A DNA stretch of 11,549 nucleotides from Prevotella sp. UBA6387 (lineage in GTDB: Bacteria > Bacteroidota > Bacteroidia > Bacteroidales > Bacteroidaceae). Position numbers and translations under genes: made by a program. The stretch lies in the NCBI GenBank assembly GCA_002437565.1, contig DJQL01000108.1, positions 1-11,549 of the forward strand. Direction: 5' to 3'. The notes below the pieces were generated by a model. That model saw nothing but the letters and a program-made list of their open reading frames with translations, was not told where the DNA came from and did no database searches. Below, piece after piece: positions 7,071-11,549 of this stretch (position 1 is its first letter; every line of letters starts with the position of its first letter).

Positions 7071-7110
7071 CCACTCTTGCCGAATGGGTCGCTACATTCG
7101 GCAAGAGTGG
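7071..7110. repeat. Perfect 16-bp inverted repeat
   Basis: CCACTCTTGCCGAATG (7071-7086) and its exact reverse complement (7095-7110) flank the 8-base loop GGTCGCTA. It lies 36 bases beyond the DUF486 stop and 13 bases from the smaller U-tailed hairpin, so the two form a tandem stem-loop at the 3' end of that transcript. There is no U-run of its own. It may stabilise the 3' end, assist termination, or be a copy of a dispersed palindrome. Confidence 0.7.
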
Positions 7111-7146
7111 TCTGTCGGCTACGGTAGGGGTAGATGCTCGTGTCGC

Positions 7147-7515
7147 CTATTTCATGAATACGAAGTAGACGGCGGCCACGAGGCAGATAAACGCCGCGAT
7201 GTGGTTCCAGTGGAGCGCTTGCCCCTGGAAAAGGATGTTGGCGATGATGGCAAACACGATCAGCGACACGCACTCTTGCACCACCTTGAGCTGCACGAGC
7301 GTGAACGGCCCGCCGTTCTCCACGAATCCGATGCGGTTTGCCGGCACCTGGCAGCAATACTCAAAGAAGGCGATGCACCACGAGAACAAGATCACGCCAA
7401 TGAGCGGCCAGTGGCTGCTCACGCCAGTCTCCTGCAGTTTGAGGTGTCCGTACCAAGCCAAAGTCATGAAAACGTTGCTCATCAGCAAGAGCAACACTGT
7501 GTAAAGTCCTTGCAT
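7147..7515 (-). CDS. DMT-superfamily small membrane protein (DUF486)
   Basis: A 122-residue integral membrane protein with about four membrane segments (roughly 3-21, 35-53, 78-98, 104-121). The motifs SNVFMTLAWYGHLK (13-26) and EYCCQVPANRIG (52-63) are characteristic of the DUF486/DMT_6 family, a half-sized relative of drug/metabolite transporters; no substrate is established for it. The ATG at 7515 begins five bases after the stop of the sulfatase-type gene, so the two are almost surely co-transcribed. The frame is open further upstream, but that part is the antisense-free tail of the neighbouring gene and adds 18 hydrophilic residues not expected in the family. Whether it works with the upstream transferase is unknown; family copies also occur in other contexts. 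Confidence 0.85.
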   Translation of the reverse strand: MQGLYTVLLLLMSNVFMTLAWYGHLKLQETGVSSHWPLIGVILFSWCIAFFEYCCQVPANRIGFVENGGPFTLVQLKVVQECVSLIVFAIIANILFQGQALHWNHIAAFICLVAAVYFVFMK

Positions 7516-7520
7516 ATTGT

Positions 7521-9620
7521 TTATTTTTTTTCTTGTTTGTCTATTTCTGTGTTGACATATTGATACCACAGGATGGTTTTCTTCACGTTCTGTTTGCGTG
7601 GCTTGCTAAGTTGATTCTCCAAAGCCGTATTGTCTTTTTGCCACTTCACGTCGTATTGCCTGACTTTGCGCACAGGCGAGACAACCGTGAGGCGGTGTCC
7701 CTCGTAGAATCCCAAGTCTTGGTACGTTGCCATGAACGCGCGTGGTTGATAGGTGGGGTCTAAGACGTTGGTGCCGGCGAACTTGACCTTAGCTTTGATA
7801 TGAAGCAAGGACAGCACCGTCGGCATGATGTCGATTTGAGAGCACGTCTTCTTGACCGCGCATGGCTTCACCAAGCCTGGACAATAGACCAAGCAAGGAA
7901 TGTGGTATTTCTCCACGGGCAGGCTCGTCTTTCCCGCGCTTGAGGCGCAGTGGTCTGCCACGACGATGAACACCGTGTTGCTGAACCATGGCTTCCTTGA
8001 TGCCTGGGAGATGAATCGGCCAATGGCATAGTCGGTGTATTTCACCGCTGCCTCTCGGCATTGGGGTGCACCTTTATACGAGATGCGCCCTTGTGGGTAA
8101 GTGTACGGCCTGTGGTTGCTCGTTGTCATTATCTGGGCGAAGAAAGGCTTGTCGCTCTGGCTGTTAGCGTCGAACACGCGGAGGCTCTTGTCGAAGATGT
8201 CCTCGTCGCACACGCCCCAGATGTTGGCGAAATGAATGTCCTTCTTGTTGATGTCGGCACGGTCTATGACCTCATAGCCATTGTGCGAGAAATAGTCGCG
8301 CATATTGTCGAAATAACTGTCGCCACCATACAAGAACTGCACCTTGTACCCTTTCTTCCTCAACACGCTGCCCACGGATAGGTCGCCCATGCGGTTTTCC
8401 GGACGCTTGATGACGCTCTCGCCAGCCGAGGGCGGAATGCATAGCGATAGGGCCTCGAGGCCGCGCACCGTGCGGTTGCCGCACGCATAGAGGCTGTCGA
8501 ACACTAAACTTTGCTTGGCAAGGCGGTCGAGGTTTGGCGTGATGCCCTCCTTGTTGCCATATCGCGCGAGGAAGTCGGCGCTAAGGCTCTCCACGGTTAT
8601 CAGCACGATGTTCTTGCGAAGTGGGGCCAGGCTGTCGCCAATCTGCTTTTCACCGCGGCTGCCCAATCCTGCCAACCTGCGGTAGCCTGCCACACATTCC
8701 GCCTTGCCGACCATTGGGTAAAACTTTTCGTAATCCAACGTGTTGCTCCTGAACGCAATCACGAAGTCGCAGGCGCCATTTTGCTCCAGCTGGTTCACAT
8801 ACTGGTTGCCGCTGTCCATGCCGTGCGTCCATGAGCATAGGCCAAACGAGCAAACACACAACACGGCGAACACGCATTCGCGCAATGCCAGTCGTCGCAT
8901 GTTCGTGTTCTCCGCCAGGCTGACATGGAAGAAGCGCGCCTGTGCCCAGACAATCACGACCGTGAGCACGACAAGCGTCGTGGCGAGCGGCACGATGTTG
9001 TAGCTCTCCATGATGTTTCCTATCACCTCGTTGGTGTAGACAAGGTAGTCTACGGCGATGAAATTGTAGCGCACGCCAAACTCGTCCCAGAAGAAATACT
9101 CGCCAGCCGACACGCAAAGCAGAAGGCAGACGTAGGTGCCCCACAGCGCGCATATCGAGGCGCGACGCCATGACCTGCGCAAGCCCGGGATAAGCCACCT
9201 CAGCGAGAAGCTCACCGCCTTCCATCCGAGAAACGCGCGGGCCACCATGGGCGCGCCTCCGCCATATTGCCGGAATATGGAGAACGGCATCCAGGCATAG
9301 ATGAACGCCAACCACCATAGCGCGCCGAAAACCAGCGGCCAAGGCCGACGATATTTCCACTCGTTAAGCCCTGGCGCTATTATTGCCATGGGTATGCACA
9401 GCATGACTCCCATGCCAAGGTCGGAGAGAAAGCCGACGGCAAAGCTGCGCACGACCTCGCCAAAGGTGTAAGAAGCGTCTGCCGGAGATGCAGAGAGCAG
9501 GACTATGCGAAGCAGGAAGCCAACGATGAGATAGGTGATGAGAAAACTGATGAATACAAACAGCAGTGGCTGTCGCCTGATGCCATAATGTTGCCTACAT
9601 TTAATATTATCCATGACCAT
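7521..9620 (-). CDS. LtaS/MdoB-type membrane sulfatase-fold phosphotransferase
   Basis: A 699-residue inner-membrane protein of the alkaline-phosphatase superfamily (COG1368 type). The N-terminal part has about five membrane helices (roughly 18-42, 60-82, 95-115, 155-175, 208-228), with the family motif FGVRYNFIAVDYLVYTNEVIGNI at 181-203. A periplasmic sulfatase-like domain follows from about 335: NIVLITVESLSADF with metal ligand E344, the candidate nucleophile T384 in GNRTVRG, H503 in TTSNHRPYTYP, and D556-H557 in VADHCASS. This set matches the Mn site and catalytic Thr of LtaS. Relatives move phosphoglycerol or similar head groups from phospholipids to glycans or lipids; the acceptor here is unknown, and true lipoteichoic acid is not expected in this phylum. 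The start is ATG 9620, because AGGAG lies seven bases upstream; the frame also runs to a TTG at 9647. A basic 50-residue tail ends the protein. Confidence 0.85.
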   Translation of the reverse strand: MVMDNIKCRQHYGIRRQPLLFVFISFLITYLIVGFLLRIVLLSASPADASYTFGEVVRSFAVGFLSDLGMGVMLCIPMAIIAPGLNEWKYRRPWPLVFGALWWLAFIYAWMPFSIFRQYGGGAPMVARAFLGWKAVSFSLRWLIPGLRRSWRRASICALWGTYVCLLLCVSAGEYFFWDEFGVRYNFIAVDYLVYTNEVIGNIMESYNIVPLATTLVVLTVVIVWAQARFFHVSLAENTNMRRLALRECVFAVLCVCSFGLCSWTHGMDSGNQYVNQLEQNGACDFVIAFRSNTLDYEKFYPMVGKAECVAGYRRLAGLGSRGEKQIGDSLAPLRKNIVLITVESLSADFLARYGNKEGITPNLDRLAKQSLVFDSLYACGNRTVRGLEALSLCIPPSAGESVIKRPENRMGDLSVGSVLRKKGYKVQFLYGGDSYFDNMRDYFSHNGYEVIDRADINKKDIHFANIWGVCDEDIFDKSLRVFDANSQSDKPFFAQIMTTSNHRPYTYPQGRISYKGAPQCREAAVKYTDYAIGRFISQASRKPWFSNTVFIVVADHCASSAGKTSLPVEKYHIPCLVYCPGLVKPCAVKKTCSQIDIMPTVLSLLHIKAKVKFAGTNVLDPTYQPRAFMATYQDLGFYEGHRLTVVSPVRKVRQYDVKWQKDNTALENQLSKPRKQNVKKTILWYQYVNTEIDKQEKK

Positions 9621-9627
9621 ACAATTA

Positions 9628-9632
9628 CTCCT
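9628..9632 (-). promoter_or_regulatory. Ribosome binding site of the sulfatase-type gene
   Basis: AGGAG on the minus strand, seven bases before the ATG at 9620. It is unusual here because the other genes in the window have A/T-rich leaders without a clear Shine-Dalgarno. It selects 9620 over the ATG at 9614 and the TTG at 9647. Confidence 0.65.
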
Positions 9633-9861
9633 ATCGTGAAAACGCAACTCTTCATCTTTTTATTATTTGATAAACATTAAATTTTTATAGTGGTTATAAT
9701 CTTGCTTACTATCAATAATTTTTACAAAAAGCCTTCTGAGAATCGCTTGTTTCAAAAAAGTTGGTCGATGGTTCAAAATGAGGCTAATAATGGCGAATTT
9801 TGCAAGTCACTAATAATAAGCGCATTACTAAAATGTCAGTTTTTCGTGACCCCAAAAAACT

Positions 9862-9981
9862 GCTTTTTGCCTTGCCCTTGTGTGCAAAAGGCGTTGCCTT
9901 GCCACTTATATCGCGTTGGCTTTACGCTGAAAAGGCATCGCTTCTACGGCGTAATGCCGATGCGTTCACGCCATAACGCCG
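9862..9981. repeat. Cluster of short inverted repeats (candidate intergenic repeat element)
   Basis: Several hairpins are packed into about 120 bases of the gap before sdhC: GCTTTTTGC (9862-9870) with GCAAAAGGC (9884-9892); AAGGC-GTT-GCCTT (9888-9900); CGGC-GTAAT-GCCG (9947-9959); CGGCGT (9947-9952) with ACGCCG (9976-9981); GGCGT with ACGCC (9948-9952, 9968-9972). GCGTT recurs at 9891, 9913 and 9962. The patch is more GC-rich than its flanks. Many pairings exclude each other. It resembles a mosaic palindromic intergenic repeat; dispersal in the genome cannot be seen here. The rest of the 9621-10323 gap is A/T-rich without a supported protein gene. Confidence 0.5.
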
Positions 9982-10043
9982 AAAAGACGTGCTCAAAATC
10001 GTGTTTTTTCATCGTCGGTCACGTTTTTCGCTCTCTATTTCAT

Positions 10044-10066
10044 CACCTTCGCAAGGTGCTGTTTTT
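10044..10066 (+). terminator. Plus-strand intrinsic terminator-like hairpin
   Basis: CACCTT (10044-10049), loop CGC, AAGGTG (10053-10058), then CTG and five T (10062-10066). This is compact and perfect, in plus orientation. No plus-strand gene is recognised upstream of it, and the sdh promoter lies downstream, so it would either end an unknown small RNA or insulate the sdh operon from upstream transcription. Confidence 0.5.
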
Positions 10067-10188
10067 GATTAATAATCTTTACATTCCAATATGTTTCGTG
10101 GCCTTGAAGCGGTATTAACGTGAGAGGTTAGGCTATTGTGTACAAGTCGCTGCCCTTACAAATAATGTGTATTTTTTGTCATTTCGAC

Positions 10189-10219
10189 TTGTCAAATTCC
10201 CAAAAATATAGTATTTTTG
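10189..10219 (+). promoter_or_regulatory. Promoter of the sdh/frd operon
   Basis: TTG at 10189-10191, a 20-base spacer, and TATTTTTG at 10212-10219 match the Bacteroidota primary-sigma promoter (TTG, 19-21 bases, TAnnTTTG) at both elements. The predicted start near 10223-10226 gives a leader of about 100 bases before the sdhC ATG. The leader contains a small possible hairpin, TACCT (10240-10244) with AGGTA (10251-10255), then an A-rich unstructured stretch. Confidence 0.75.
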
Positions 10220-10323
10220 CAGCGAAAAGGCGCGACCAGTACCTAAGATGAGGTATGCGTATGCCCCAAAATGATTACAATACAAAAACATAACATTAAT
10301 ATTATCTTTAAACTCAATCATTT

Positions 10324-10998
10324 ATGTGGTTAATCAATTCTCCGATTGGTAGAAAAGTGGTGATGTCTGTCACTGGCATCTGCCTCATTCTTTTCCTGAC
10401 CTTCCACTGCTGCATGAACGTTGCCGCATTCTTTTCTGGGCACGCCTACAACATGGTATGCGAGTTCTTGGGAAGCAACTGGTACGCGGTATTAGGAACG
10501 CTGGGCCTTGCCTTCTTGGCAGTGTGCCACATCGTTTACGCGTTCATCCTCACGGCGCAGAACCGTAGGGCACGTGGCCCACAGCGCTATGAGGTGACAA
10601 GCCGTCGCCCCGAGGTGTCTTGGGCTTCCCAAAACATGCTGGTGCTCGGCATCATCATCGTGGTCGGCCTTCTGCTGCACCTCTACAACTTCTGGGCACA
10701 CATGATGCTCGCCGAGCTCACTGGCTGCTCCACGACACCGGCTCCTGCCGATGGCTTTGGCTGGATCCAGCAGACATTCGCCAACCCCGTGTACTCCGTG
10801 CTCTACCTCGTGTGGATCGTAGCCCTGTGGTTCCACCTCTCTCATGGCTTCTGGTCGGCAATGCAGACCTTGGGCTGGAGCGGCAAGATTTGGCTGAAGC
10901 GCTGGCAGTGCATCGGCATCGCCTACGTGACCATCCTCATGGCCGTTTTCGCCTTCCTGGTACTCTCATTCTGGTTCGGTTTCGCACCCAGCTTCTAA
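10324..10998 (+). CDS. sdhC: Succinate dehydrogenase/fumarate reductase cytochrome b558 subunit
   Basis: Membrane anchor of the quinone-linked complex that interconverts succinate and fumarate; in anaerobic Bacteroidota it mainly works as a menaquinol:fumarate reductase. The 224-residue protein has about five membrane helices (roughly 13-36, 54-77, 104-127, 155-178, 195-218), the single-subunit layout of the b558 family (Wolinella/Bacillus type) rather than the two-subunit E. coli anchor. Candidate haem ligands lie in helices: H28 (TFHCCMN), H69 (VCHIVYAF), H119 and H126 (LLHLYNFWAH), H171 and H174 (WFHLSHGFWSAMQTLG). The ATG at 10324 starts the conserved MWLINSPIGRKVVMSVTG and has an A/T-rich leader without Shine-Dalgarno. 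The flavoprotein gene follows after 129 bases. frdC is an equally valid name. Confidence 0.93.
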   Translation: MWLINSPIGRKVVMSVTGICLILFLTFHCCMNVAAFFSGHAYNMVCEFLGSNWYAVLGTLGLAFLAVCHIVYAFILTAQNRRARGPQRYEVTSRRPEVSWASQNMLVLGIIIVVGLLLHLYNFWAHMMLAELTGCSTTPAPADGFGWIQQTFANPVYSVLYLVWIVALWFHLSHGFWSAMQTLGWSGKIWLKRWQCIGIAYVTILMAVFAFLVLSFWFGFAPSF

Positions 10999-11041
10999 TA
11001 GTTGATAGCAAATATAGTTTTTTGGTTTTTAGTTGATGAAC

Positions 11042-11129
11042 CCTATAGCCAACGCTATTCAAGACTATAAACGAAAGACTCACAAACTATAGACTGTAAT
11101 CCCAACAACTATAAACTCATAATAAAAAT
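11042..11129 (+). repeat. Four imperfect 22-base tandem repeats before sdhA
   Basis: Three copies of ACTATARAC start at 11064, 11086 and 11108, exactly 22 bases apart, and a degenerate copy (CCTATAGCC) sits one period earlier at 11042. The last period ends at the sdhA ATG. The 9-base heads are well kept; the other 13 bases of each unit are A- and C-rich and poorly conserved. It fills most of the sdhC-sdhA spacer. Confidence 0.6.
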
Positions 11130-11549
11130 GACTCAGATAGATTCAAGAATTCCAGAAGGCCCTCTGGCCGAGAAATGGACCAATTATAAAGCTCACCAGA
11201 AACTGGTGAACCCCGCCAACAAGCGCAAGCTCGACATCATCGTCGTGGGTACCGGTCTTGCAGGTGCAAGTGCAGCCGCTTCTCTTGGTGAGATGGGCTT
11301 CCACGTCATTAATTTCTGCATTCAGGACTCTCCCCGTCGCGCTCACTCAATCGCCGCACAGGGTGGTATAAACGCAGCCAAGAACTACCAGAACGACGGT
11401 GACGCCGTTTACCGTCTGTTCTACGACACCATCAAGGGTGGCGACTATCGTGCTCGCGAGGCCAACGTGTATCGCCTGGCAGAGGTCAGCGCCAACATCA
11501 TCGACCAGTGTGTCGCCCAGGGCGTGCCTTTCGCTCGTGAGTATGGCGG
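11128..11549 (+). CDS. sdhA: Succinate dehydrogenase/fumarate reductase flavoprotein subunit, N-terminal part
   Basis: Catalytic flavoprotein of the complex, carrying covalent FAD and the succinate/fumarate site on the cytoplasmic side. Only the first 140 codons are in the window and the frame is open to the end. The dinucleotide-binding motif is seen as DIIVVGTGLAGASAA (GxGxxG at 41-46), with an expected N-terminal extension of about 35 residues. The sequence RAHSIAAQGGINAA contains H73, which fits the histidyl-FAD attachment motif. The start is the ATG at 11128, preceded by AATAAAA. It lies downstream of the cytochrome subunit in the sdhC-A-B order usual for b558-type complexes; the iron-sulfur subunit would be expected next, outside the window. 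frdA is an equally valid name. Confidence 0.94.
   Translation, partial: MTQIDSRIPEGPLAEKWTNYKAHQKLVNPANKRKLDIIVVGTGLAGASAAASLGEMGFHVINFCIQDSPRRAHSIAAQGGINAAKNYQNDGDAVYRLFYDTIKGGDYRAREANVYRLAEVSANIIDQCVAQGVPFAREYG

Noticed and set aside
8650..9360. 236-codon minus-strand ORF in another frame of the sulfatase-type gene
   Set aside because: Low-complexity Arg/His/Gly-rich translation; the overlapping frame carries the membrane helices and start of the real protein.
9690..10118. 142-codon plus-strand ORF in the gap before sdhC
   Set aside because: It crosses the palindrome cluster and the U-tailed hairpin, has a Cys/Phe/His-rich composition without a domain, and has no good promoter or ribosome site.
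9621..10323. CRISPR array or tRNA in the large gap
   Set aside because: No evenly spaced repeat-spacer pattern and no cloverleaf with a TTCGA-type T-loop could be found; the repeats are short palindromes at irregular spacing.

Overview
This window looks like chromosomal DNA from a Bacteroidota species, most likely Prevotellaceae; the family is inferred from gene content and style and was not searched. Three things support this. Promoter-like -7 elements of the Bacteroidota form TAnnTTTG sit upstream of several genes. Most starts have A/T-rich leaders without a Shine-Dalgarno sequence. The three-subunit succinate dehydrogenase/fumarate reductase has the b558-type cytochrome typical of this phylum.

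Layout from left to right. (1) The 3' end of a plus-strand polyprenyl diphosphate synthase (1-369) ends at a strong hairpin (404-452) shared with the convergent deoC. (2) A minus-strand pair, a MazG-like nucleotide pyrophosphohydrolase and deoC (1739 down to 463), has its own near-leaderless promoter. (3) A 347-base gap (1740-2086) holds several inverted repeats and a plus-strand terminator-like structure but no recognisable protein gene. (4) A minus-strand housekeeping block runs mnmG, apt, uvrC, dtd (6978 down to 2087), covering tRNA wobble modification, adenine salvage, nucleotide excision repair and D-aminoacyl-tRNA proofreading. Two 16-base ParB-binding (parS-like) sites lie in the spacers on either side of apt. 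(5) A minus-strand pair encodes an LtaS/MdoB-type membrane sulfatase-fold transferase and a small DMT/DUF486 membrane protein (9620 down to 7147), ending in two hairpins. (6) A 703-base gap (9621-10323) contains a dense patch of short inverted repeats, a plus-strand terminator-like hairpin and a good Bacteroidota promoter. (7) The plus-strand sdh/frd operon follows: the cytochrome b558 subunit, a spacer made of four imperfect 22-base repeats, and the start of the flavoprotein subunit, cut by the window end.

Most of the genes are ordinary core genes. The parts worth a second look are non-coding: the paired parS sites beside mnmG, which suggest an origin-proximal centromere region; the phased 22-base repeats directly before the sdhA start; and two structured intergenic regions with terminator-like ends on the strand that carries no annotated gene.
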